Origin: Akkermansia sp.
GTDB taxonomy: Bacteria; Verrucomicrobiota; Verrucomicrobiia; Verrucomicrobiales; Akkermansiaceae
NCBI GenBank assembly: GCA_017415995.1
Contig: JAFQDN010000002.1
Location: 1-64,000, forward strand
DNA length: 64,000 bases
Reading direction: 5' to 3'
Of this stretch, positions 57,143 through 64,000 are shown piece by piece. A program made the translations under genes and the position numbers. The notes under the pieces were generated by a model. The model saw only the letters and a list, made by a program, of their open reading frames with translations. It was not told the DNA's origin and ran no database searches. The first letter of the stretch is position 1. Each line of letters begins with the position of its first letter.

Positions 57143-57615
57143 TCTTCTTCCGTTTTGCTGATGGTAATGCGCTTGAACCGCGATTCCGTGTCTTCTGATT
57201 CAGTACAGATGCCCGGTATCTGCGCCAGTGCATTGTGCACCAAACGGCGCTGGTAGGCGTTCAGTTTTTCCATGAGCAGGGGCTTGCCGGTTTGCAATAC
57301 CCGCTCGGCTCGTGAGCGCGCTCTGCGCAGCAGTTTGGCCTCCGTTCGTTCGCGGTAGTGGTCACAATCCACCCGCACCCTGGGGGCATCTTCCCACTTT
57401 GCTTGCACCAATCTGTTGATGAGGTATTGCAGGTCATCCAATCTGTCGCCGTCCTCTCCTATCAGGTAACGGGCGGAGGGACTGCTGATGTGCAGCTCCA
57501 CTCCATCATCTTCCGTTGGTGCTTGTTCCAGCGTGTACTCGTACCCCAGCGCTCCCAATACAGAGTTCAGCGCTTGGGTTGCAATCTCTGTCAGGTTATG
57601 CTGCTCTTGCTCCAT
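57139..57615 (-). CDS. jag: KhpB/Jag RNA-binding protein (KH + R3H)
   Basis: A 158-residue protein. The KH domain contains VELHISSPSARYLIGEDGDRLDDLQYLINR, seen in part as residues 39-68, with the GExG loop. The R3H domain is KLNAYQRRLVHNALAQIPG. The usual N-terminal Jag-N region is missing, so this is a short form. In many bacteria the gene follows yidC; here it follows a BI-1 membrane protein. Expected partner is KhpA, encoded at 49945-50235. Its stop overlaps the next start. Confidence 0.88.
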   Translation of the reverse strand: MEQEQHNLTEIATQALNSVLGALGYEYTLEQAPTEDDGVELHISSPSARYLIGEDGDRLDDLQYLINRLVQAKWEDAPRVRVDCDHYRERTEAKLLRRARSRAERVLQTGKPLLMEKLNAYQRRLVHNALAQIPGICTESEDTESRFKRITISKTEEE

Positions 57616-57630
57616 GTTATTCTTTATCTA

Positions 57631-58338
57631 TCAATCTTCAGCAGAACCGAGGAAGCGGAGGAGGAAGAGGAAGAGGTTGTAGAAGTTGATGTAAAGCCCG
57701 AGTGCTCCGAGTACAGCTCCTTTTTCGCGGTCAACGGGGTCTGCCAAGTATATGCCTTCTGCCTGCAGCTGCTGGAAGTCGTATGCCGTGAACAGTGCAA
57801 AAATGATAACTCCCGCCGCGCTGATGCCTAAGCTGAGCATAGAGCTGCCCATGAAGAGGTTGACAAGACTTGCCAAAATCAACCCTATGAGCAGCATGAA
57901 CAGCGTGCGGCCCATGCCGCTCAGGTTACGCTTGGTTGTCATGCCGTACATGGCCATGGCACCGAACATGCCCGCCGTGCAGGCAAAGGTGATGCCCAGA
58001 GATTCGTTGGTGTAAAAATGCAGTATCGGGCTCAGTACAGCTCCCTGTACCACGGAGTACGCCAGCAGCAGTACTTTGAGTGCTCCGGAGGTGAGCTTGC
58101 GCGCCGCAAAGCACATGACGAGTACAATAGCAAGCCCGCCGATGCAAAACAGCATTCTGTTTTCCAGAATGGTCATCATCAGGTTAAGGTCGTTCTCGGC
58201 ATATATAGCTACGCCGGCGGAAATAACCATGGAAATGGCCAGCCAAGCGTACACTTTGTTAAGGTATTCTCGCACCCTTGTCGCAATTTGTTCCGGGGTG
58301 AGACAAATTTGTCCGTATTGAGTGAATTGTTCTTCCAT
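57631..58338 (-). CDS. Bax inhibitor-1/YccA-family membrane protein
   Basis: A 235-residue polytopic protein with seven membrane spans. Family features are the AWLAISMVISAGVAIYAEN first span, TFACTAGMFGAMAMYGMTTKRNL in the centre, and the C-terminal FTAYDFQQLQ, which carries the acidic residues that act as pH-sensitive calcium-leak gates in the crystal structure of a bacterial homologue. Physiological role in bacteria is uncertain (membrane protein quality control or ion leak). It leads the run BI-1 - jag - exported protein - galactosidase - hrpB and has an almost ideal promoter whose -10 box ends 6 nt before its ATG. Confidence 0.92.
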   Translation of the reverse strand: MEEQFTQYGQICLTPEQIATRVREYLNKVYAWLAISMVISAGVAIYAENDLNLMMTILENRMLFCIGGLAIVLVMCFAARKLTSGALKVLLLAYSVVQGAVLSPILHFYTNESLGITFACTAGMFGAMAMYGMTTKRNLSGMGRTLFMLLIGLILASLVNLFMGSSMLSLGISAAGVIIFALFTAYDFQQLQAEGIYLADPVDREKGAVLGALGLYINFYNLFLFLLRFLGSAED

Positions 58339-58344
58339 GGCTCG

Positions 58345-58373
58345 ATTCTAAGTTAAAATCGGGCGGATGTCAA
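58345..58373 (-). promoter_or_regulatory. near-consensus promoter of the BI-1 run
   Basis: Minus strand: perfect TTGACA, exactly 17 nt, TAGAAT (5 of 6), ending 6 nt before the ATG at 58338. Transcription must begin at or inside the start codon, so the message should be leaderless. The -35 box overlaps the last codons of the AlkD-like gene. Confidence 0.75.
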
Positions 58374-59065
58374 GCGTGCAAGTTGTGAATTATGTCAACA
58401 GCACCCTTTCTGCGTGATTCTTTGAGCTTGCGGATGGTAAGTTGTTGTACGCGGGGGCTTTGTCGGGTGTGCGGAGCAGGGGCGCGCAGGGATAAAAACG
58501 GGTGTTGCAGGTATAGCTCACACATGCACCAAGCTATGGCCATTTCTGCATAATATCCCTCGGCTTTCACGGTGCTCAGCTCATCGGCTACTCGCTCTGC
58601 CCATTCTTTCGTCTGCAAAAAATGATTCAGCAACATCACCACGCCGAATCGTACCTCAAACTCTTTACCGGAGTGCAGGGGCTCTTGCAACAGTTCCCAC
58701 GTCTTTTCTCGCTCAGCGCGTACAAACTTGTACGTGGCGCAGCATGAGTCACACACGCTCCAGTTATTGATGCTCGGGATAAAGCGTTTCAGCTCTTCTG
58801 CCCGCATTGCAAACCCGATTCGTTCCGGAGCATACCCTGTCAACATTCCTCGCAGCATGTGTTCTTCCATGGAGTGTGGGGGCTCCGGGCTGTTCACTAT
58901 TCTTTCCCGGGCATCCGTGCGGGCTATCTCCCGGGCAAGTTGTCTCAATTTCGGTAAGCGTACTCCGAGGATGTTGCTTACCCCCGGCAGCAGTGAAGCG
59001 GAAAACGCCTGCAACCTCGGTTCTGCCAAGGCTTGCAGGCGTTCTCTGATTTGCTGTAAGGTCAT
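58370..59065 (-). CDS. AlkD-like DNA alkylation repair protein
   Basis: A 231-residue all-helical protein of the ALK/HEAT-like repeat glycosylase family, which removes bulky or charged alkylated bases. The pattern NILGVRLPKLRQLAREIA, EEHMLRGMLTGYA, FIPSINNWSVCDSCCA and FEVRFGVVMLLNHFL follows AlkD. In Bacillus AlkD the catalytic Asp lies in the NWD motif; the equivalent here is in NNWSVCD, so the aspartate is kept. The ankyrin gene ends at the base directly before its start, so the two are co-transcribed. Confidence 0.85.
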   Translation of the reverse strand: MTLQQIRERLQALAEPRLQAFSASLLPGVSNILGVRLPKLRQLAREIARTDARERIVNSPEPPHSMEEHMLRGMLTGYAPERIGFAMRAEELKRFIPSINNWSVCDSCCATYKFVRAEREKTWELLQEPLHSGKEFEVRFGVVMLLNHFLQTKEWAERVADELSTVKAEGYYAEMAIAWCMCELYLQHPFLSLRAPAPHTRQSPRVQQLTIRKLKESRRKGAVDIIHNLHA

Positions 59066-60487
59066 TTATTGTCCTTGCGCTTCCTCCAACAGGCGGATGA
59101 GCTCAGCATCTGTTGCGTAATCGCGTGCCGTCTTTCCGTTTTTGTCGCGTGCGTTAACGTCAGCTCCATTCTCCAACAGCAAGCTTACCGTAATAACGGG
59201 TTGGGAGTAGTTCATTATGTTCTTGATGACATTCGGGCGTAATTTTTGAGCAATTTCGGGGGAGACCTGTTCCAAGGAAATGTCAGCTTTATCTTCCGGG
59301 CTGAGTACGGCTAGTATAAGCGGGGTGCGTCCTTGGGCATCTGTTGCATTTACATTTGCTTTATGCGCCAGCAGAACGCGTACGGTATCCGCGCAGCCAT
59401 CCATTGCTGCAACCATCAGGGGTGTTATTCCTTTATTATCCGTAGCATCTACATCCGCTCCGTATTTCAGCAACGCGCGGCAAGCTCCGGCAGCATCCAT
59501 GTGTTGCCTGTGTGCTTGGAGCATGTTTCCGGCTCCCATATTTTCGAGAGCACTCGCAATAAGCTCATTACCCGTGGCTACGGTATGCAGAGGCGTACTG
59601 TTTGTTTTTGGCTCTCTGGCATTGGGATTTGCTCCGTGCCGTAACAGTAATTCCAAGATGTCGGCTCGCGCAAACAAACAGGTGAAGTTGAGTAGGGTCG
59701 TTGTGGTGTTGATGCGCGTGTTGATGTCCGCCTTGTTGGCCAGCAAAAAGGCAACCATATCCGTATGACCGAGTGCAACTGCTATCGACAAGGCTGTGGG
59801 GCCTCCCTTTTGGACTGCATTCACATTGGCACCGTGCTTCAGCAGTAGTAAGGCGCTATCCATGTCATTGTTTTGGGCGGCTGCCATCAGCGGACTGAAG
59901 CCATCATTCGTGCTGATGTTGGCATCCGCCTTGTTTTCCAAGAGCATACGCACAATTTCCGTGCCGTTTTCAGGCTTGCTCAAGATGGTGTACAACAGCG
60001 GAGTCAGCGTTTTGTTGTCCTGCGTGTTCGGGTCAGCTTTGTTGATGAGCAAAAGCTGTGCTGCATTTACGGAGCCTTGAGCGCAAGCCAATGATAGTAC
60101 GCTCTCTCCATTCGGGGCGGTATAGTTTACGTCTGCTCCGTGTGTGATGAGTAAATCCACCATCGCCCAGTTATCTCCCAAGCACGCTATTGTCAGGGGC
60201 GTGATGCCCGGGTCTTTTGCAATATTGGCATCTGCTCCGTTGCGCAGTAACACATACATGAGGTCTACTCGCTGGTTGACGGCGGCATACATCAGCGGTG
60301 TCAATCCTTCGCTGTCGCGCTCATTCACACCCAGTCCCGCCTCTATCAGCTCTTGCAGTTGTTTATCCGTACATTCCTGCACGATTTCTGCAAATGAAAT
60401 TCCCTTTGCTTCCTGTTCCGCATGGGCGGGCAATGCCGCTGCCACAAGGGCTGCGCCCATTACGAAGGCTGTTATGTGCTGTTTCAT
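59066..60487 (-). CDS. exported ankyrin-repeat protein
   Basis: A 473-residue protein. The preferred start gives a signal peptide MKQHITAFVMGAALVAAALPAHA; the upstream extension to 60523 only adds an unlikely tail. About eleven ankyrin repeats follow (for example GLTPLMYAAVNQRVDLMYVL, with LLxxGADxN loops throughout), with an atypical stretch near residue 295-320 (ASALENMGAGNMLQ) and another near 420 (KADISLEQVSPEIAQK). The protein should act as a periplasmic or outer binding scaffold. Exported ankyrin proteins are common in host-associated bacteria. Ligand unknown. Confidence 0.9.
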   Translation of the reverse strand: MKQHITAFVMGAALVAAALPAHAEQEAKGISFAEIVQECTDKQLQELIEAGLGVNERDSEGLTPLMYAAVNQRVDLMYVLLRNGADANIAKDPGITPLTIACLGDNWAMVDLLITHGADVNYTAPNGESVLSLACAQGSVNAAQLLLINKADPNTQDNKTLTPLLYTILSKPENGTEIVRMLLENKADANISTNDGFSPLMAAAQNNDMDSALLLLKHGANVNAVQKGGPTALSIAVALGHTDMVAFLLANKADINTRINTTTTLLNFTCLFARADILELLLRHGANPNAREPKTNSTPLHTVATGNELIASALENMGAGNMLQAHRQHMDAAGACRALLKYGADVDATDNKGITPLMVAAMDGCADTVRVLLAHKANVNATDAQGRTPLILAVLSPEDKADISLEQVSPEIAQKLRPNVIKNIMNYSQPVITVSLLLENGADVNARDKNGKTARDYATDAELIRLLEEAQGQ

Positions 60488-60494
60488 GCACTCT

Positions 60495-60523
60495 TTCCTA
60501 CCATATTTACCCGCAAACAGCAA
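60495..60523 (-). promoter_or_regulatory. promoter of the ankyrin-AlkD pair
   Basis: Minus strand: TTGCTG, 17-nt spacer, TAGGAA (4 of 6), ending 7 nt before the preferred ATG at 60487. It overlaps the unused 5' extension of the frame, which supports the shorter start. Confidence 0.45.
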
Positions 60524-60603
60524 GCCACATTTCTGACATCTTTTCTCATTAATGCTTCCAAACCTTTTTCGGAACTTTTTCTGCCTGCCTCAATGATTTT
60601 AGC

Positions 60604-60632
60604 TTGACATTCAGTGCTAGTAAGCGTATAGT
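60604..60632 (+). promoter_or_regulatory. near-consensus promoter of lepA
   Basis: Perfect TTGACA, exactly 17 nt, TATAGT (5 of 6), ending 9 nt before the ATG at 60642. The start of transcription is predicted at or within three bases of the start codon. Confidence 0.75.
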
Positions 60633-60641
60633 TTCGCGCGC

Positions 60642-62447
60642 ATGGCTACGGATATCCGCTTCAAAAGAAACTTTTCCATTATTGCACATATTGACCACGG
60701 TAAGACCACCTTGTCCGACCGCTTGCTGGAGTTTACCAATACGATAGGCGAGCGCGATAAGCAGGACCAGTTGCTTGATGCCATGGATCTTGAGCGAGAA
60801 AAGGGTATTACCATCAAATCGCATCCGGTAACGATGCGTTATACTGCGAAGGATGGTAACACCTACGAGCTGAACTTGTTGGATACTCCGGGACACGTGG
60901 ACTTTTCCTACGAGGTGAGCCGCTCCCTTGCTGCTTGTGATGGCGCGGTCCTTATTGTGGATGCCGCGCAGGGGGTGGAGGCCCAGACACTTGCAAATAT
61001 GCACTTAGCACTCGACCAGCAGCTGGAGATTGTGCCCGTTGTCAACAAAATTGACCTCCCGAGTGCAAACTTGCCCAAAGTTTACAAACAGTTGGAGGAT
61101 GTAGTTTGCATTCCTCACGATGAAGCAATTTTGTGCTCAGCCAAGGCCGGAATCGGCATTGAAGACGTGCTGGAGGCCATTGTAAGCCGCGTGCCACACC
61201 CGCAGGAAGCGGAGGATGACAAACTGCGTGCGCTCGTGTTTGACTCCGTTTATGACTCGTACCGTGGCGTGGTATCATACGTGCGCATGGTCAGCGGTAC
61301 GGTTTCCCGTGGCATGAAAGTGAAACTTTTTGCAACGGATGAAACCTATGAAGTAAAGGAAGTCGGTGTGTTTACCCCGAAAATGCAGGCAACGGAACAG
61401 TTGGAAACCGGTGATGTGGGCTACATTATTGCCAACATGAAGTCCGCAGCCGACGTGAAAATTGGTGATACGTACACGAACTTGCAAAATCCGTGTGCAG
61501 AGCCGTTGCCCGGGTTCAAGGAAATTCGTCCCATGGTGTTCTCAGGGATATACCCGGTGGATTCCTCAGATTATGAGGCACTGAAGGCAGCCATGGCCAA
61601 GTTGCAGATTAATGATGCGGCGTTTACCTACATGGGCGAGAGTTCCGTGGCCCTCGGGTTCGGGTTCCGCTGCGGTTTCCTCGGTTTGCTGCACATGGAG
61701 ATTATCCAGGAGAGATTGCGCCGTGAGTTCAATATGGATGTTATTTCCACCTATCCCTCCGTTATTTACGAAGTGACCAGAACGGATGGCACGGAATTGT
61801 TGGTGGATAACCCCAGCATCTTGCCTGATCCGCAAGAGATACAGGAAATCCGAGAGCCTGTCGTTAAGGTGTTTGTGATGATACCGGCGGATTACATCGG
61901 CGACATTATGCGCATTGTGATGGAGAAGCGTGGCGAAGTGGTGCACACGGAAACCATCGATGATACACGCGTGATGCTGACTTGCCGCATACCGATGGCT
62001 GAAATCCTGGTTGACTTCAACGATAAATTGAAATCCACAACGCGTGGGTATGGTTCCATGGATTACGAGTATGATGGGTACCAAGCTGCCAAGCTCGTGA
62101 AGATGGATATGATGATAGCCGGCGAGCCGGTGGATGCTTTCTCCATGATTGTGCACCGCGACCGCGCGGAGTCACAAGGCCGTGAGATAGCCCTCAAACT
62201 CAAGGATGTTATCCCAAGACAGTTGTTCACCGTTGCCATTCAGGCTTGCATCGGTGGCAAAATTATTGCGCGTGAAAGTATTTCCGCCATGCGTAAGAAT
62301 GTGACGGCCAAGTGTTACGGCGGTGACGTGACTCGTAAGCGCAAACTCTTGGAAAAGCAAAAAGAGGGTAAAAAGCGCATGAAGTCCATCGGCCGTGTGA
62401 ATATTCCGCAGGAGGCTTTCATCAACGTCCTGAAGACCGGAGATTAA
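60642..62447 (+). CDS. lepA: elongation factor 4 (LepA) GTPase
   Basis: 601 residues, the normal length. A ribosome-bound GTPase that can back-translocate stalled ribosomes. AHIDHGKTTLSDRLLE is the P-loop, EREKGITIKS switch I, LLDTPGHVDFSYEVSRSL switch II, and VPVVNKIDLPSANL the guanine-specificity motif. Domain II contains YVRMVSGTVSRGMKV; the LepA-specific C-terminal end has KRKLLEKQKEGKKRMKSIG. Codon use is regular, suggesting good expression. The patatin gene follows 23 nt downstream and probably shares the message. Confidence 0.98.
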   Translation: MATDIRFKRNFSIIAHIDHGKTTLSDRLLEFTNTIGERDKQDQLLDAMDLEREKGITIKSHPVTMRYTAKDGNTYELNLLDTPGHVDFSYEVSRSLAACDGAVLIVDAAQGVEAQTLANMHLALDQQLEIVPVVNKIDLPSANLPKVYKQLEDVVCIPHDEAILCSAKAGIGIEDVLEAIVSRVPHPQEAEDDKLRALVFDSVYDSYRGVVSYVRMVSGTVSRGMKVKLFATDETYEVKEVGVFTPKMQATEQLETGDVGYIIANMKSAADVKIGDTYTNLQNPCAEPLPGFKEIRPMVFSGIYPVDSSDYEALKAAMAKLQINDAAFTYMGESSVALGFGFRCGFLGLLHMEIIQERLRREFNMDVISTYPSVIYEVTRTDGTELLVDNPSILPDPQEIQEIREPVVKVFVMIPADYIGDIMRIVMEKRGEVVHTETIDDTRVMLTCRIPMAEILVDFNDKLKSTTRGYGSMDYEYDGYQAAKLVKMDMMIAGEPVDAFSMIVHRDRAESQGREIALKLKDVIPRQLFTVAIQACIGGKIIARESISAMRKNVTAKCYGGDVTRKRKLLEKQKEGKKRMKSIGRVNIPQEAFINVLKTGD

Positions 62448-62470
62448 GCCGAAGCTCCACCACATCCGCA

Positions 62471-63316
62471 ATGAAAACCGGGCTCGTACTGGAAGGCGGT
62501 GCCATGCGCGGCATGTTTACTGCCGGCATTATGGATGTGCTGATGGAGGAGGGGATTGCATTTGACGGAGCCATCGGTGTTTCCGCCGGGGCTGCGTTCG
62601 GCGTTAATTATAAATCCGGCCAAATAGGGCGAGCTGTACGCTACAATACTCGTTTTTGCGGGGATAGTCGGTATTGTGGGTGGCGGTGCTTTTTGCGTAC
62701 CGGAAACATATACAGTACAGAGTTTGCGTACGGCGAAGTTCCGCTCATACATGATGTCTTTGACTTTGATGCATATCGGCAAAATCCCATGGAGTTTTAC
62801 CTGGTGTGTACGGATGTGGAAACCGGGCTGCCAGTCTACCACCGGTGGGATTCTTTTGATGACCATGGCTTTGACTGGATTCGTGCATCGGCTTCCATGC
62901 CCTTGGTTTCTCAAATGGTGGAAATAAATGGGCAAAAGCTGTTGGATGGCGGCATCAGTGATTCTATTCCCTTGCGATATTTTGAGGAGTTGGGGTATAA
63001 TCGGAACATCGTGATACTGACACAACCTCCCGCGTATGAGAAAAAGGAAAATGCTCTGCTGTTTCTCATCCGCTTGGTGTACCGCAAGTACCCTCAGTTG
63101 ATACAAGCCATGCAAAAACGGCATGCTGTGTATAATGACACGTTGCGCTTTATTGAAGAAAAAGAAAAACGCGGTGAGATTTTGGTGCTGCGACCTCAAG
63201 CCCCCTTGCCGGTGAGCCGCGTGGAGAAGAATCCGGATAGATTGCGGCAAACCTACGAAATCGGCCGTAACTGTGCAGTGTCTCGCATGTCGTCTATTCG
63301 GAAGTTCCTTGCCTGA
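62471..63316 (+). CDS. patatin-like phospholipase
   Basis: A 281-residue lipid acyl hydrolase of the patatin/RssA type. LVLEGGAMRGMFTAGIMD is the oxyanion loop, IGVSAGAAFGVNY has the nucleophile Ser in GxSxG, and LLDGGISDSIPLRYF the catalytic Asp in DGG. There is no signal peptide. The C-terminal third carries a positively charged helical tail. It lies directly downstream of lepA. Such enzymes cleave membrane phospholipids or related esters; the substrate here is unknown. Confidence 0.9.
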   Translation: MKTGLVLEGGAMRGMFTAGIMDVLMEEGIAFDGAIGVSAGAAFGVNYKSGQIGRAVRYNTRFCGDSRYCGWRCFLRTGNIYSTEFAYGEVPLIHDVFDFDAYRQNPMEFYLVCTDVETGLPVYHRWDSFDDHGFDWIRASASMPLVSQMVEINGQKLLDGGISDSIPLRYFEELGYNRNIVILTQPPAYEKKENALLFLIRLVYRKYPQLIQAMQKRHAVYNDTLRFIEEKEKRGEILVLRPQAPLPVSRVEKNPDRLRQTYEIGRNCAVSRMSSIRKFLA

Positions 63317-63341
63317 AAGCAGCGCATCCCTTATTCACGAA

Positions 63342-63380
63342 AAGTCCTGCAAGCCATAGAGACCTGCAGGACTTCTTTTT
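63342..63380. terminator. terminator between the patatin and phosphohexomutase genes
   Basis: AAGTCCTGCA and TGCAGGACTT form a perfect 10-bp stem around 13 nt. The plus strand continues with CTTTTT, ending the lepA-patatin message. The minus strand has four T beyond the stem, so it may also serve the convergent phosphohexomutase gene. Confidence 0.85.
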
Positions 63381-63400
63381 CTGTATCGGTAATGCAAAAA

Positions 63401-64000
63401 TCAAGCCATGCGGGTGCGGGCATCGGCTTCCACCGCAGCCCAGAGAGACTCTATGCCGGCACGTACAGCTGCCTTGGACTCGGTGAGTTCCGCTCCTTTT
63501 TCGCCGTGGGCGAAGAGGTAGAACTTGATTTTGGGTTCCGTGCCACTGGGGCGTACGGCAAAGCTGCGGCCATCCGCAAGGTCAATGAAGAGCATTTTTT
63601 CCGCCGGTATGGGCTCGCCCTCGGCATCCATCAGGGTGCCTGTGGAGAAATCACGAACGCCCACCACGGCTGCTCCGTCCATTTCTGTGGGGGGCGTTTG
63701 CATGTAGCTCTTGGTAAGGGCTGCAATCTTGGCTGCACCGTCTGCACCTTCCATGACCAAACTCTTGCCGAGTTCCAGATAGTAGCCGAACTCGGAGTAG
63801 ATGTTGTTCAGGCATTCCAACAGCCCGATGCCCTTGGTAGCAAGGTAAGCATTCATTTCTGCCAGGCAAAGAGCAGCAGCGTTGGCATCCTTATCGCGAA
63901 CGAAATCTTGCGCTAAGTACCCGTAGCTCTCCTCACCCCCGAAAATGAAGTACTTGCTGTACTTGAGGCGCAGGGCTCGTGTCTGTGCCTCGGACATGGC
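63401..64000 (-). CDS. phosphohexomutase (phosphoglucomutase/phosphomannomutase family), C-terminal part
   Basis: The last 200 residues of an alpha-D-phosphohexomutase, cut by the window edge; the true start lies beyond 64000 and the ATG at 63997 is internal. FIFGGEESYGYLAQDFVRDKD is the sugar-binding loop of domain 3 (GEES motif), and FAVRPSGTEPKIKFYLFA the phosphate-binding loop of domain 4. The GGEESYGY form and the long domain 4 place it with the larger phosphoglucomutase/phosphomannomutase (PgcA-like) enzymes. It interconverts hexose 1- and 6-phosphates and could feed the glycan precursors used by the glycosyltransferases. The catalytic serine lies in the missing part. Confidence 0.93.
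   Translation of the reverse strand, partial: AMSEAQTRALRLKYSKYFIFGGEESYGYLAQDFVRDKDANAAALCLAEMNAYLATKGIGLLECLNNIYSEFGYYLELGKSLVMEGADGAAKIAALTKSYMQTPPTEMDGAAVVGVRDFSTGTLMDAEGEPIPAEKMLFIDLADGRSFAVRPSGTEPKIKFYLFAHGEKGAELTESKAAVRAGIESLWAAVEADARTRMA

Noticed and set aside
1-64000. CRISPR arrays, rRNA genes, prophage or insertion-sequence transposases
   Set aside because: No regularly spaced direct repeats, no rRNA-like stretches, and no integrase, transposase or phage structural proteins were found among the reading frames.

Overview
The window looks like chromosomal DNA of a host-associated verrucomicrobial bacterium, probably close to Akkermansia. The pointers are a secreted protein ending in a PEP-CTERM signal (VPEP, a hydrophobic stretch, RRRR), a small protein resembling the Minf_1886 family, type II-secretion-like pseudopilins, secreted mucin-type glycan enzymes, base composition a little above 50% GC by eye, and start codons that mostly lack Shine-Dalgarno sequences. 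This is inferred from gene content; no rRNA is present. About 55 protein genes and one tRNA are supported. No CRISPR array, prophage or transposase gene was seen.

Layout. 1-2.1 kb: three small exported or membrane proteins of unknown function. 2.1-3.2 kb: a non-coding, hairpin- and repeat-rich stretch around a GIY-YIG nuclease gene, then tRNA-Ala(GGC). 3.3-4.3 kb: an IdeS/Mac-type cysteine protease with a PEP-CTERM tail and its own strong promoter. 4.35-10.75 kb (minus): one gene string purE - pyrR - pyrB - catalytically dead dihydroorotase - ELM1-like protein - two related GT4 glycosyltransferases. 10.9-18.1 kb (minus): a 1754-residue helicase/nuclease resembling defence helicases, a lipoprotein amidase and ruvB. 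18.3-23.3 kb (plus): GH29 alpha-L-fucosidase, a pseudokinase-like protein and a 909-residue membrane protein. 23.4-28.4 kb (minus): parE, phosphatase, mscL, HU, and recN. 28.4-37.9 kb: PhnP-like hydrolase, hpt, thioredoxin-like protein, M28 peptidase with parB, a lipoprotein, squalene/phytoene synthase with signal peptidase I, and uppP. 38-42.7 kb (plus): three pseudopilin genes running into a lipoate ligase and a Nudix protein with a degenerate PPK2-like tail. 42.7-47.7 kb (plus): asnS, a ROK-like kinase and a zinc-ribbon Ser/Thr kinase. 47.7-60.5 kb (minus): khpA-priA; Minf_1886-aguA; BI-1 - khpB/jag - exported protein - GH36 alpha-galactosidase - hrpB; ankyrin protein - AlkD-like protein. 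60.6-64 kb: lepA-patatin (plus) and the 3' part of a phosphohexomutase gene (minus).

Themes. Nucleotide supply (purE, pyrR, pyrB, hpt) sits beside surface-glycan genes. DNA maintenance is well represented (ruvB, recN, priA, parE, parB, AlkD-like, HU). Host-facing functions include the IdeS-like protease, secreted fucosidase, alpha-galactosidase and an M28 lipoprotein.

The most notable observations are the IdeS-like PEP-CTERM protease; the Nudix-PPK2-like fusion; the pseudo-dihydroorotase; a PurE whose signature falls between the two known classes; the defence-type helicase; and many sigma70-like promoters whose -10 box lies only 6-12 nt before the start codon, predicting leaderless or nearly leaderless mRNAs.
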